64,000 bases of DNA from Sulfurimonas sp. SAG-AH-194-L11 (GTDB taxonomy: Bacteria > Campylobacterota > Campylobacteria > Campylobacterales > Sulfurimonadaceae): positions 46,373-110,372 of the forward strand of contig NZ_JAEMVB010000003.1 of NCBI RefSeq assembly GCF_029215995.1, written 5' to 3'. The notes under the pieces were generated by a model that had not been told where the DNA came from, searched no databases, and saw only the letters and a list, made by a program, of their open reading frames with translations. Below are positions 9,688-18,784 of this stretch, piece after piece. Every line of letters begins with the position of its first letter. The stretch's first letter is position 1. The position numbers were made by a program, and so were the translations under genes.

Positions 9688-11424
9688 GTAACCATCTTCT
9701 ATGAGAATATCAACAGCTTTTTTAAAAATGGGAACTGCCGTTTGTGAAGCAAAATGACTCGTGGTGGGTTGTACTACTATAACCCCGATGGAGTAGTTCC
9801 TCTTCTCATCATTAGCAAAGCCCATAAAAGCAGTGTTATACTTACGGACATACTTCCCTTTTTCTACTATATGAGCAGTTCCTGTTTTACCACCTATGAC
9901 TAAACCCGCAGTGCGAGCTTTTTTACCAGTACCTACATTTACAGTTTTAATGAGAATCTTTTTCATCCTCTGCGCTGTAGCACTCGATATAACTTGCACT
10001 TGCTCTTCATAAGGCATCTTTTCTAAAACACCGCGTTCATTTATAAAACCAGCAACAAGTTTAGGGTATACCATTCGGCCATTGTTATTAAAAACGCTAT
10101 ATGCACGCAGTACTTGCATAAGATTTGCTCTCATCCCGTAACCATATGAACAGGTTGCCTTGTATATCTCATTTTCAAGTCTTTTAGGACTTGGAACTGA
10201 ACCAACTTTTTCATATATTAAATCAGGTGTAGATTTCTCTCCAAATCCAAAACTTTTGAGTCCCTCATAAAACTCATATCCTGAAAGTTTTTGTGCTAGT
10301 TGTGCTATACCTATATTTGAGGAGTAGACTATTACATTTTCAGCTGAGAGCCAGTCAAATTTATGCTCATCAGTTATAACCTTGCGACCTATTTTAAAGC
10401 GACCATTATGCCCATTTACTAAGTCGTAAGGATTTACAAGCCCATGTTCGAGTAGAAGTGAAAAAGTGATGGGTTTTATAACACTACCAGGCTCAAAACT
10501 GTACTCAATCATTCCTGCATTTAAAGAAGGGTAATCACTCCGTTTAATATCTTTAGGCAAAAACCGGTTAGAGCTAGCTAAGGTGTAGATATCACCACTA
10601 TTTGAGTTCATGATAGCAATCATCAGCTGTTTCGCTTTGAGTTTTTCTTTCATCTTATCGAGCATTCTTTCTATTTTAATCTGTAAGGAGACAGGAATAG
10701 TAAGTTTTAAGTCCAGTCCATCTATCTCCGCTTTTGTAAAACTATCTTTATTTAAGATGATGTATGAGTTAACATCGCGTTTACCACGACTTGAACCGTT
10801 TTGAGAAGCACTTAACTCCCCATCAAAACGTTTCTCTAGCCCTTTGACGCCACTCACAGATGTATAACCATCATCTTCAATTTTATGAGGATAGCCTATT
10901 ATAGGGGTAAGTAGTTTACCATAAGGGTACTCTCTACTTTCACCACTCTCAATTATACTAAGCCCATGAATAGAACGCAGACCTGTTTTAGGATTTTTAA
11001 GTTCTAAAAACAGTTTAAAACGTCGAAGTTCACGGGAGAGTTTTTTAAGATAATGTGCTTGAATTTGAGAGATTTTATAACTTAGTACCACTACACCCTT
11101 GCGTTTAGAGAGTTTCTCTCTTATGACTTTTTCTTCTATACCAGAGTAGATACTAAAGAGTGCGATAAAAAGTTCTTTTTTTTCTGGGTCTATGTAACGA
11201 GTGTTAACGACAGCTTTATAGAGTTTTTTTGTAGTTGCCAGATGAAAACCATCAGCACTTATGATACTCCCTCTAAGTGCACGTGAACTCTCTTTAGCAT
11301 AGAGACTAGGAAGATGACGGGATTTTATAACAGTGAGAAACATTACAGATAAAAAGATTATAAACCCTAAGGATATTAGGGTATAAAGGAGAAGTATTTT
11401 TTTGCTTTTGTTACGATTAACCAT
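9634..11424 (-). CDS. ftsI: Penicillin-binding protein 2/3-type transpeptidase
   Basis: A class B PBP that cross-links peptidoglycan at the division site. One N-terminal membrane helix (after KSKKILLLY), then a dimerisation domain and a transpeptidase domain with the serine motif SVIK (about residue 311), SSN (about 368) and KTGT (about 510). About 596 residues from the ATG at 11424, 7 bases after fliE; an upstream in-frame ATG at 11466 lies inside fliE and is less likely. In Campylobacter a PBP gene also follows flgBC-fliE. ftsI fits the length and single anchor, but other class B PBPs (PBP2-type) cannot be fully excluded. It overlaps panC by 54 bases at the 3' end. Confidence 0.88.
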   Translation of the reverse strand: MVNRNKSKKILLLYTLISLGFIIFLSVMFLTVIKSRHLPSLYAKESSRALRGSIISADGFHLATTKKLYKAVVNTRYIDPEKKELFIALFSIYSGIEEKVIREKLSKRKGVVVLSYKISQIQAHYLKKLSRELRRFKLFLELKNPKTGLRSIHGLSIIESGESREYPYGKLLTPIIGYPHKIEDDGYTSVSGVKGLEKRFDGELSASQNGSSRGKRDVNSYIILNKDSFTKAEIDGLDLKLTIPVSLQIKIERMLDKMKEKLKAKQLMIAIMNSNSGDIYTLASSNRFLPKDIKRSDYPSLNAGMIEYSFEPGSVIKPITFSLLLEHGLVNPYDLVNGHNGRFKIGRKVITDEHKFDWLSAENVIVYSSNIGIAQLAQKLSGYEFYEGLKSFGFGEKSTPDLIYEKVGSVPSPKRLENEIYKATCSYGYGMRANLMQVLRAYSVFNNNGRMVYPKLVAGFINERGVLEKMPYEEQVQVISSATAQRMKKILIKTVNVGTGKKARTAGLVIGGKTGTAHIVEKGKYVRKYNTAFMGFANDEKRNYSIGVIVVQPTTSHFASQTAVPIFKKAVDILIEDGYLEPDIIKQPGSSYQGLH

Positions 11425-11431
11425 TAAATTA

Positions 11432-11731
11432 TTATAGCTGTGTACGACCAAGCTCTTTATATGCATTTAAAGCTTTGTTACGGATTTCAAGCATTAGTTT
11501 CATGTTTAACTCAGCTTTACCTATGGCAATAGCTGCTTGATGAAGGTCTTTTACCTGTCCTGTTGCTATATCTGCCACAGCTACTTCTTTTTCAATTTGC
11601 AGTTCATTGATTTCGTTAAGTGCTGATTTTAAGTGCTTGGCAAACTGTTCTCCACCAGGAGTTTGGACTTGTGACTTCTGTTTTAGTAAGTCAGCTGTGC
11701 CAAGAGTAGAAATATTTCCTATGTTACTCAT
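11432..11731 (-). CDS. fliE: Flagellar hook-basal body protein FliE
   Basis: FliE links the MS ring to the proximal rod of the flagellum. 99 residues, normal length. The C-terminal half with the pattern HQAAIAIGKAELNMKLMLEIRNK and NAYKEL is characteristic. Last of the three rod genes flgB-flgC-fliE in one leftward unit; 17 bases separate it from flgC. Secreted by the flagellar export apparatus, so no signal peptide is expected and none is seen. Confidence 0.95.
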   Translation of the reverse strand: MSNIGNISTLGTADLLKQKSQVQTPGGEQFAKHLKSALNEINELQIEKEVAVADIATGQVKDLHQAAIAIGKAELNMKLMLEIRNKALNAYKELGRTQL

Positions 11732-11748
11732 AATGGTTTACTCTCCTT

Positions 11749-12243
11749 TTATTGCAATAGTGTTAAGGCACTATTTGCCATGTCTTTAGAACTTTGAAAC
11801 GCAGCAACATTTGCCTGATAAGAACGTGTTGCTTCTACTAAATCGGCCATTTCTATAACAGGATTAATATTTGGATAGGCTACATAACCATTTGCATCGG
11901 CATCAGGATGATTTGGTTCAAACTTCATCTTTGGTTTAGAATCATCACGAGATATCTTATCAATTATTACACTCATTATAGCAGGATTTACTTTTTTTCC
12001 AAAACTTCCCTCGTTCAGTGGATCTTCATATGAGGCACTTTTTGTCATACCATTAAGAGCTTCGTTAAACTTATCGTTAAAGTTAACAGCCTTGAAAACT
12101 ACCTCTTTACGACGATAGGGCCCACCCTCTGCTGTTCTAGTAGTTTGTGCATTTGCAATATTACTAGATATAGTGTTAACACGTACACGTTGTGCTGAGA
12201 GACCATAGCCTGAAATGTCAAAACTGTTTAAAAAATTACTCAT
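11749..12243 (-). CDS. flgC: Flagellar basal-body rod protein FlgC
   Basis: Proximal rod subunit of the flagellum. 164 residues. The N-terminal rod motif is seen in FDISGYGLSAQRVRVNTISSNIANAQT, and the C-terminal matching helix in NPVIEMADLVEATRSYQANVAAF. Ten bases separate it from flgB. A ribosome binding site TAAGGAT lies before the ATG. Confidence 0.96.
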   Translation of the reverse strand: MSNFLNSFDISGYGLSAQRVRVNTISSNIANAQTTRTAEGGPYRRKEVVFKAVNFNDKFNEALNGMTKSASYEDPLNEGSFGKKVNPAIMSVIIDKISRDDSKPKMKFEPNHPDADANGYVAYPNINPVIEMADLVEATRSYQANVAAFQSSKDMANSALTLLQ

Positions 12244-12253
12244 TTATCTATCC

Positions 12254-12685
12254 TTAACGTACATTTCTTGAAGCATCTATGACACTTTGGTAAATCATTC
12301 CATCTTTTTTCATTGCAGCTATTACTGCATTAAACATAATGGAGTTTTTACTCATTTCAGTTGTTTCTATATCTATATCCACACTATTGCCATCATTACG
12401 AGCCATATGACCATCTCTAAAGTAAAGAGTTGGTTTAAATGAACTACTTTCTTCTTTTGGTTTAAGATGTGAGGCATCTGTTTGCGCCATCTTTAGTGTA
12501 TCTTTATCACTTTTTAAAAGCATAGCTTTTTTTTGCATAAGAGCCTGCTCGAAATTTATGTCACGTGGTTTATAGCCGGGAGTATCTACATTGGCTATAT
12601 TAGAGGCTATCATCTCTTGACGCATAGCACGATAATTAAGAGCGTCTTTTAAAAGTGTGCCTGTTCTTGAAATCGTTATTGACAT
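12254..12685 (-). CDS. flgB: Flagellar basal-body rod protein FlgB
   Basis: Proximal rod subunit. 143 residues. N-terminal motif MRQEMIASNIANVDTPGYK is diagnostic; the C-terminal helix around FNAVIAAMKKDGMIYQSV is in place. First gene of the flgB-flgC-fliE-ftsI unit. The ATG follows a TAGGAGT ribosome binding site, and a sigma-54 type promoter lies 38 bases upstream, which fits the RpoN-dependent control of rod and hook genes known in Campylobacter and Helicobacter. Confidence 0.96.
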   Translation of the reverse strand: MSITISRTGTLLKDALNYRAMRQEMIASNIANVDTPGYKPRDINFEQALMQKKAMLLKSDKDTLKMAQTDASHLKPKEESSSFKPTLYFRDGHMARNDGNSVDIDIETTEMSKNSIMFNAVIAAMKKDGMIYQSVIDASRNVR

Positions 12686-12722
12686 CTGATACTCCTATCT
12701 ATGTAAATTATTTATATATAAC

Positions 12723-12739
12723 AAGCAATATGTATTCCA
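12723..12739 (-). promoter_or_regulatory. Sigma-54 (RpoN) promoter of the flgB unit
   Basis: Read on the minus strand the site is TGGAATACATATTGCTT, which has GG-N10-GC spacing and the TTGC -12 element. The expected start is near 12712, 27 bases before the flgB ATG. Confidence 0.7.
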
Positions 12740-12876
12740 TTATAGAGATTAAACTCATATCACAGCTATATCACATAAACAGACTATATTTAAGCAAAGT
12801 TTAATATAAATAGGCTCATAATGACTTTTAAGGTTACTAGTGTAATCCAAATTTTTTAATTAACAAAGGAGTTCTT

Positions 12877-13296
12877 ATGAAAAGAGCTGGTTTTACAATG
12901 ATCGAATTGATCTTCGTTATCGTTATTTTAGGTATTTTAGCAGCAGTTGCTATTCCAAAGCTTGCGGCTACTCGTGATGATGCTAAGTTAGCGGCAGAGC
13001 TTACAAGTGCAACACAAGCTATACAAAACTTAGGTGCAGAATGGACGGCACAAGGTGCATGGACTAATTATAATCCAACAACAGCTTCTTCTACAGTGAA
13101 GTGTTTTACTATTGCTGATGAAACATCTGGTTCTCCTGATGGTAATGTTACAGTAAGTGTAATATCTAGTGAGAGTACGGATTGTCCTTCTGCTCTCTTA
13201 TCATCAGTTACAACTAAAGCAACTGAAAATGGTATTCTTAATGCATCTGGAGCATCTAAAACTTATCAGTTTGGTGGTTCAAGTGTTAAGTTTTAA
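12877..13296 (+). CDS. Type IV prepilin-like protein 1
   Basis: A type IV pilin or type II secretion pseudopilin. 139 residues with a class III signal: short basic leader MKRAG, cut before FTMIELIFVIVILG, Glu5 of the mature protein present, then a long hydrophobic helix. Two later cysteines (in KCFTIAD and TDCPSAL) could form a disulfide loop. The ribosome binding site AAAGGAG is strong and the gene has its own terminator, which suggests higher expression than the next two genes. It is the only one of the three with glycine at -1. Target system (pilus or secretion) cannot be told from this gene. Confidence 0.85.
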   Translation: MKRAGFTMIELIFVIVILGILAAVAIPKLAATRDDAKLAAELTSATQAIQNLGAEWTAQGAWTNYNPTTASSTVKCFTIADETSGSPDGNVTVSVISSESTDCPSALLSSVTTKATENGILNASGASKTYQFGGSSVKF

Positions 13297-13314
13297 CTTT
13301 TAAGTTATTTTACC

Positions 13315-13344
13315 TCCCATACTTTTTAACTTTTTAGTATGGGA
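13315..13344 (+). terminator. Terminator after prepilin 1
   Basis: A perfect 9-bp stem TCCCATACT/AGTATGGGA with a T-rich loop, 18 bases after the stop. Confidence 0.65.
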
Positions 13345-13421
13345 TATACTTCATTTTATAATTTTCTTTAATTAACAATTCTTTAAATTTACATAAAATA
13401 ATTAACTATAGGTATAGACCA

Positions 13422-13868
13422 ATGCAAAAAGCTTTTACAATGATAGAACTAATTTTTGTTATAATTATTTTAGGGGTTTTGGCTGCTATTGCCATACCAA
13501 AGTTTTCTGCCACGAGAGATGATGCAAAAATGTCAGGCATGATGACATCTATTTCAAATGCAGCAAGTGAACTGGGAATGTATGCTGTTTCGAATGTTGG
13601 TGTAGATAGTAACTTGTCTATAATGTCAAACTCAATTGCAGTCCTTGTAAATAGTTCACAAGCAACATTAGGAAATAAAAGTGTGACAATTAAATTTGAT
13701 AATGTTGATTGTATCAATATCTCAATTGTTAGTTCAGCTACAAATGAAGACTTAAATGTAAGTGTAATAACAAGTGGTACAACAAATAAGTCTTGTGCAG
13801 CCCTACAAAAGAATATAAATAAAACAACATATAATTTATTATTAAGAGGTGGTTCAATTGTATATTAA
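13422..13868 (+). CDS. Type IV prepilin-like protein 2
   Basis: 148 residues. The leader MQKA is followed by FTMIELIFVIIILGVLAAI, nearly the same as in the gene before it, and ATRDDAK after the helix is shared too, so the two are tandem duplicates that have diverged in the globular part. Residue -1 of the cleavage site is Ala in place of the usual Gly. Two cysteines (DCINIS and KSCAAL) match the first protein's pattern. Its end overlaps the next gene by 11 bases. Confidence 0.82.
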   Translation: MQKAFTMIELIFVIIILGVLAAIAIPKFSATRDDAKMSGMMTSISNAASELGMYAVSNVGVDSNLSIMSNSIAVLVNSSQATLGNKSVTIKFDNVDCINISIVSSATNEDLNVSVITSGTTNKSCAALQKNINKTTYNLLLRGGSIVY

Positions 13869-14316
13869 AAAAAATGCTTTTACAATGATAGAGTTAGTCT
13901 TTGTTATAGTAGTCTTAGGCATATTATCGGCAATAGCGATTCCAAAGTTTGCAGCGACAAGAACTGATGCTCAAATAACTAAGGCTATAGCAGATATTTC
14001 TTCTATACGTTCAGCTATAGTTACGGAGCGACAATCAAGACTAATTACAGGACAATCAAACTATATTAACAGTTTAAGTAGTTCAAGTACTACTCTTTTT
14101 GATGGAAATGGAACTGCTACATCTAAATTACTAATGTACGGTATAAAAGCAGGAACAACAGATGGACACTGGAGTACAGATAGTGCAAGTGCACCGTATG
14201 TAAGTTACATATATAAAATAGGTGGTAGTTCATGTAACTTTACTTATACTCCGGCAGATGGTATTTTTAAGTTAGATCCAAATCAAGATGCTATTTGTGA
14301 TAATCTTGTAAATTAA
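13858..14316 (+). CDS. Type IV prepilin-like protein 3
   Basis: 152 residues from a TTG at 13858, chosen because an AAGAGG ribosome binding site sits 8 bases before it; a GTG at 13849 would overlap that site. The leader ends in KKNA before FTMIELVFVIVVLGIL, with Ala at -1 as in prepilin 2. Cysteines occur in SSCNFTY and DAICDN. The 11-base overlap with prepilin 2 and the 2-base gap to priA point to one transcript with translational coupling. Confidence 0.8.
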   Translation: MYIKKNAFTMIELVFVIVVLGILSAIAIPKFAATRTDAQITKAIADISSIRSAIVTERQSRLITGQSNYINSLSSSSTTLFDGNGTATSKLLMYGIKAGTTDGHWSTDSASAPYVSYIYKIGGSSCNFTYTPADGIFKLDPNQDAICDNLVN

Positions 14317-14318
14317 GA

Positions 14319-16160
14319 TTGTATTACTATCATTTAGCTATCATCGGCTCACCTTTAGGTGAGTTCTCTTATCATTCATCCAAAACTCTAAATAGTGGCA
14401 CAAAAGTAATAGTCGAGTTTAATAAACACTCTAAAGAAGCTGTTCTTATCTCCGAGTCTGAAAAACCCTCCTTTGAAACAAATGAAATCTTAGAAGTGTG
14501 TGCGTCTGCTTACTCCTCTTTACAGATGCAGTTAGCAAAATTTATCTCTTTTTACTATGTCTGTTCTTTAGGGGATGCTTTTTCTTTGATGATGCCATTT
14601 ACTTCACAAGATATTAACTCTTTAGATGCAGATACTAAAGTCTCTACTTTAAAGCTTTCCCCTAGACAAGAAGAAGCACTCAAATTTTTAAAACAGCATA
14701 AAATCTCTCTTCTTTTTGGTGATACAGGAAGTGGAAAAACTGAAGTTTATATGAAGTACTTTGAAGAGATACTACAAGAAGATAAACGGTGTATATTTTT
14801 AATGCCTGAGATTTCTCTAACACCGCAAATGAGTCTACGTCTACAAGAACACTTTGGTGAGGCAGTAGTTATGTGGCACTCAAAACTTACACCCAAACAG
14901 AAAAAAATTGCCTTAGAGAAGATATATAGTGGAGAGGCAAGGATTATCGCGGGACCGCGTTCATGCCTGTTTTTACCTATCAAAGATTTAGGACTTATAG
15001 TTGTTGATGAAGAGCATGATGACTCCTATAAGTCATCATCGCGTCCAAGATACAACGCACGAGATATTGCCATCTATATGGGTAAACTTTATGCTGTAAA
15101 TGTCGTTTTAGGCTCTGCAACACCTTCTCTCACTTCGTATGTTAAATTTCCTTTTGTACGCTTAAAAGGGGGACATTTCTCTACGAGGCGTGAGTTTGTT
15201 TATGAGAGAAGCTTAGAAGAGTTGTCTCCTATGATAATGACAGCGCTACAAAAAACACTGCAAGCTAAAGAGCAGTCTATAGTTTTTTTACCAACGCGAG
15301 CAAACTTTAAGTATCTTATATGTGCAGATTGTGGACATACTTATGAATGTGTTTTTTGCTCAGTTGGACTGAGTATTCATCAAAAGAGCAGGGCGATGAA
15401 GTGTCACTATTGTAACTTCAGCCAAGCGATACCGCAAGTATGTTCTAAGTGTAAAAGCCCAAAGCTTACAAGTACTCGACTAGGAACAGCAGAGGCGGTG
15501 AAGAACATAAGTGAAGCACTTCCCGGTGCAAATGTAGAACAGTTTGATCGTGATGTTATAACAACTGCAAATAAACTCAAAAAAGCACTCAAGCGCTTTA
15601 ATGATAAAGAGAGTGATATTTTAGTAGGAACACAGATGCTCTCTAAAGGACACGATTATCATGGAGTGACCTTAGCAGTTGTGATGGGGATGGATAACCT
15701 TTTACATATGGGAGATTATAGAGCAAGAGAAAAAGCACTCTCTGCTCTCATTCAAGTAGCAGGACGTAGTGGTAGAGCAAAAGATGCTACTGTTCTTGTC
15801 CAAAGTTTTAATGAGCCATTTTTTAAGGCATATTTAGAAAACTATGAGGGTTTCTTAGAAGAGGAAAAAGAGTATAGAAAAGAGCTCTATCCACCTTACA
15901 AAAAACTCTGTCGGATTCTCTTTTCACATAAAAATGGAGCCAAGGCTAGAGAGGCTATGCAGGAGATGGAGTCTAAACTTCAAAGTATAAATGAGATTGA
16001 AGTTGTGGGGGCAGGAAAGTGCTCTATAGAGAGAGTAGCGAACAAGTGGCGTTTTGAGATACTCCTGCGCTCAGATAAGGCAACTTCACTTATAAATGCA
16101 GTAAATGCTACAAAGGTCAAACTAGCAGAGATAGATATGGACCCTATTGACTTTGGATAA
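14319..16160 (+). CDS. priA: Primosomal helicase PriA
   Basis: Restarts stalled replication forks by loading the replicative helicase. 613 residues, shorter than the 732 of E. coli, mainly in the N-terminal DNA-binding part. Walker A is GDTGSGKTE (about residue 136), Walker B-like VVDEEHDDS (about 230), and the zinc-binding insertion runs from CADCGHTYECVFC to CSKCKSP (about 335-385). The start is a TTG directly after the prepilin 3 stop with little ribosome binding site, so translation is probably coupled. The neighbouring prepilins are unrelated in function. Confidence 0.95.
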   Translation: MYYYHLAIIGSPLGEFSYHSSKTLNSGTKVIVEFNKHSKEAVLISESEKPSFETNEILEVCASAYSSLQMQLAKFISFYYVCSLGDAFSLMMPFTSQDINSLDADTKVSTLKLSPRQEEALKFLKQHKISLLFGDTGSGKTEVYMKYFEEILQEDKRCIFLMPEISLTPQMSLRLQEHFGEAVVMWHSKLTPKQKKIALEKIYSGEARIIAGPRSCLFLPIKDLGLIVVDEEHDDSYKSSSRPRYNARDIAIYMGKLYAVNVVLGSATPSLTSYVKFPFVRLKGGHFSTRREFVYERSLEELSPMIMTALQKTLQAKEQSIVFLPTRANFKYLICADCGHTYECVFCSVGLSIHQKSRAMKCHYCNFSQAIPQVCSKCKSPKLTSTRLGTAEAVKNISEALPGANVEQFDRDVITTANKLKKALKRFNDKESDILVGTQMLSKGHDYHGVTLAVVMGMDNLLHMGDYRAREKALSALIQVAGRSGRAKDATVLVQSFNEPFFKAYLENYEGFLEEEKEYRKELYPPYKKLCRILFSHKNGAKAREAMQEMESKLQSINEIEVVGAGKCSIERVANKWRFEILLRSDKATSLINAVNATKVKLAEIDMDPIDFG

Positions 16161-16162
16161 AA

Positions 16163-16726
16163 CTATTTCTTTTTAGTATCAAAAAACCAGTAAAATGCCA
16201 TGATAAGACCTGGGGTTTTTTGAAAGGACTCATCAAAGATAAAAGCTTTTGCCTCTTTAAGAGGAAGATAGATAACTTCTATATTTTCCTCCTCTAAACC
16301 TCCACCCTCATTGACTATCATTCTATCATCTATCTCAGCATAATAGAGTGTCTGGAGTGCTCCAGAGATTCCAACACTTGTGTAGTAGGAGGTGATTTTA
16401 GTGATACTCTCTAGGGGAATATCGTAGCCACACTCTTCAAGTACTTCTTCTCTTGCTATCTCTTTATCGCTGAGTTCTTTATCTATTATGCCTGCACAGA
16501 GTTCGTAGGTATAGCCATCTGTTTTATTGGCATTAAGAACAGGTGGACGGAACTGTTTTACTAAAACAAAAGAGTCTCTAGTCGCGTTGTAGAGCAGTAT
16601 ACTCACAGCGTCATGTGAGATAACGGCTTCCCAAAGTTTTGTGACTCCCTCATGCTCGTATGTAATAGCAATTGGTTTTATAAAATTTGGTTCTAAAAGT
16701 TTTGATATTTTTGTTATTTTAGCCAT
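16163..16726 (-). CDS. Nudix hydrolase, ADP-ribose/UDP-sugar pyrophosphatase type
   Basis: 187 residues with a Nudix box at AGIIDKELSDKEIAREEVLE, followed by ECGY; the metal-binding glutamates are present, though the first part is shifted by one residue from the strict consensus. Such enzymes cleave nucleoside diphosphates linked to another group, often ADP-ribose or UDP-glucose. The substrate cannot be told. Its start overlaps the end of the csd3-like gene by 8 bases, so the two are co-translated. From memory of the H. pylori genome, a gene also follows csd3 at this place in the same order. Confidence 0.8.
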   Translation of the reverse strand: MAKITKISKLLEPNFIKPIAITYEHEGVTKLWEAVISHDAVSILLYNATRDSFVLVKQFRPPVLNANKTDGYTYELCAGIIDKELSDKEIAREEVLEECGYDIPLESITKITSYYTSVGISGALQTLYYAEIDDRMIVNEGGGLEEENIEVIYLPLKEAKAFIFDESFQKTPGLIMAFYWFFDTKKK

Positions 16727-17942
16727 CTGTTTTGCATCCTAAAGAGTGTATGTAACATTTACTTCTAAAAGATTTTCGTTTTTTATAGGGTGTTTGCTTG
16801 TTAAGATGAAGAGCGATAGACTCATCATAATTTTTTTGGAGTCTTATAAAAGCCTTTTTCTCTTTGCCTTTGAGTTTTTTAGTCGTTACTTGAACTACAC
16901 GAAGCGGGTTTATAGCACGGCCGCGTTTACGTAGCTCAAAGTGTAGGTGTGGACCAGTTGAGCGTCCTGTAGTTCCTACATAGCCTATAGTTTGCCCTTT
17001 TTTTACATACTTTCCTCGTCTAATACCACGACGAAAAGATTTCATATGTGCATATCTTGTCTCGTAACCATCGGCATGTTTTATCTTTACAAGATTTCCA
17101 TAACTCCCAAGTCTTGCCGCATAACTGACACGACCACTTCCTGCTGCAACGATAGGAGTTCCCCGACGAGCGGCATAGTCTATACCTAAGTGCGCTTTCC
17201 ATTTATGTAAAACAGGGTGCCATCTGCGTTTAGTAAAGTATGAAGAGATTCGAGCTCCACGAACAGGACGAGCAAGTAAAAACCCCTCGACTTCATGCCC
17301 CTTTTCATCGTAGTAGCGACCATCATCATTGAGGTAAATATAGTGCTTATAGTGACGCATCTCTATCATAGCAGTGTGTAAAATAGGCATAGAAAAGACT
17401 TCTCCTAAACGGTACTTTTGCTCATAAATCATCACAAGGTCATCACCCGGACGAATATCATTTTTAAAGTTAAGAGAGTTTCTAAAGTTTGCTGTAAAAA
17501 TTTGAGCAAGTTTTTTACTTCCCGTATGTTTCATGATGGTGTAGTTTGGTGAACTGACTATTTTTGCTGTAAAAGCTTCAACTTTTGTTGTGCTAATGAT
17601 AGGAATAGCTTCAAACTTATAAGAATCTTTATTTTTGTAGATATGAATTTGAAGCTCATCATTAAGAGGGAGTAAAACTTGCTCTATAGTCTGGTTCTCG
17701 TCGCGAAGTATCTGATAGTGCATACCTGAACGCATCTCTTCGGTGAGACGTTGATCATCTTTGTCGAGGTTATAATAGAGAGGTCTTATAGGAAGTGAAT
17801 TTCTCTCTAAAAAGACTAGAAATGTCTCCCCCTTTGGCCAACGATAACGCTCAACTTCAGATGAAAAGAGATTTGTAATAAGGAATAAAAAAAAGAAAAT
17901 ACGTATCAAAAAACTAAGCCTATTATAAAAATTGTAAAACAT
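16719..17942 (-). CDS. csd3: M23 murein DD-endopeptidase/carboxypeptidase, cell-shape protein Csd3 type
   Basis: A periplasmic zinc peptidase acting on peptidoglycan cross-links and stem peptides; in Helicobacter Csd3 (HdpA) and in Campylobacter Pgp3 it is needed for helical shape. About 407 residues from the ATG at 17942, which gives a clean signal peptide (FLIRIFFFLFLITNLFSS). A further in-frame ATG at 17987 is possible but would place polar residues ahead of it. The LytM site has HLGIDYA, YETRYAHM and GPHLHFELR, so the zinc ligands are intact. Identification as csd3 rests on domain and on the neighbours Nudix, PgbA-like and GlcD. Confidence 0.85.
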   Translation of the reverse strand: MFYNFYNRLSFLIRIFFFLFLITNLFSSEVERYRWPKGETFLVFLERNSLPIRPLYYNLDKDDQRLTEEMRSGMHYQILRDENQTIEQVLLPLNDELQIHIYKNKDSYKFEAIPIISTTKVEAFTAKIVSSPNYTIMKHTGSKKLAQIFTANFRNSLNFKNDIRPGDDLVMIYEQKYRLGEVFSMPILHTAMIEMRHYKHYIYLNDDGRYYDEKGHEVEGFLLARPVRGARISSYFTKRRWHPVLHKWKAHLGIDYAARRGTPIVAAGSGRVSYAARLGSYGNLVKIKHADGYETRYAHMKSFRRGIRRGKYVKKGQTIGYVGTTGRSTGPHLHFELRKRGRAINPLRVVQVTTKKLKGKEKKAFIRLQKNYDESIALHLNKQTPYKKRKSFRSKCYIHSLGCKTDG

Positions 17943-17973
17943 TATCAAATTTTTGCTTAGTCTGAGGTTTGTT

Positions 17974-17982
17974 TGATATAAT
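17974..17982 (+). promoter_or_regulatory. Extended -10 promoter of the PgbA-like gene
   Basis: TGATATAAT, a consensus extended -10, 29 bases before the ATG at 18011. Confidence 0.6.
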
Positions 17983-18010
17983 CGCATATAAATAAAATTA
18001 AAGAAGATAC

Positions 18011-18784
18011 ATGAAACATCTATTTTTACTACTTATATTGGCACTAGGTTTGAGTGCTTCAACCATTAAAACAACTCTTCTCTCTATAGATTATGATAAA
18101 AATCGAGCGACTGTAAAGCTTGATAAGATAGATATAGGGATAAGTGGCTTTTTAGTGCATACTCTTGCACAGAATCATACTTCTATTTTAAAAAATGTTC
18201 ATGTTATCGCTTATGATAAAGATACAAAAATAGCTACCCTTGAGATGGATGATTTTAATGCTCTTAAAAATAATGCTCTTCCAACAGGAAAGTGGAAAGC
18301 TGTCGTGGGCGATAAGGTAGAACTTGCATTTGGATACTCGCGTTCTATGTTAATCGCTCCAAGTGAAGAGATTTATCACCGTATCACTAAAAGTGTTCAA
18401 ACACAGTGGGTACACATAGATATATTTGCTACTGTTATCTCTTATCGTGGACATCCAACACCACTAAAAGAGGACTTTAATGCTATGAGTGTAGCGAGTA
18501 GCGTTGGACTTTTATTTATCTATCTTGATCAAAAACTCTATACTGTTGACATCAAAACATTCGTTATTTTAAGTATAAGCGATGCACCTTTGGTTCAAGA
18601 TACACTACAACTTCCATTTTACTCTCGAGTTGTACATATTTCATCAAACTGGTGGGGAGAGGGGAGTAGTGAGTTAAAAGCATATGAGCCTTACTACTTT
18701 GGACTTTTAAAAGAGTATAACCCTAGAAATAAAGAACTACTAAAAAATATAGAAAAATTTGAAAAAGGACAAAATAATGATTGA
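18011..18784 (+). CDS. Periplasmic protein with PgbA-like N-terminal domain
   Basis: 257 residues with a signal peptide (MKHLFLLLILALGLSAS). The following segment KTTLLSIDYDKNRATVKLDK and the overall length suggest the N-terminal domain family named after H. pylori plasminogen-binding protein PgbA. It lacks the repetitive C-terminal tail that PgbA uses, so a host-binding role is not implied; the conserved domain probably has an envelope task in this group. The gene order csd3, Nudix, this gene, glcD supports the assignment. Its stop overlaps the glcD start by 8 bases. Confidence 0.72.
   Translation: MKHLFLLLILALGLSASTIKTTLLSIDYDKNRATVKLDKIDIGISGFLVHTLAQNHTSILKNVHVIAYDKDTKIATLEMDDFNALKNNALPTGKWKAVVGDKVELAFGYSRSMLIAPSEEIYHRITKSVQTQWVHIDIFATVISYRGHPTPLKEDFNAMSVASSVGLLFIYLDQKLYTVDIKTFVILSISDAPLVQDTLQLPFYSRVVHISSNWWGEGSSELKAYEPYYFGLLKEYNPRNKELLKNIEKFEKGQNND

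Noticed and set aside
17942..17987. Longer start of the csd3-like gene at 17987
   Set aside because: It would put a polar stretch ahead of the signal peptide; the ATG at 17942 gives a normal signal sequence, although the longer form cannot be ruled out.
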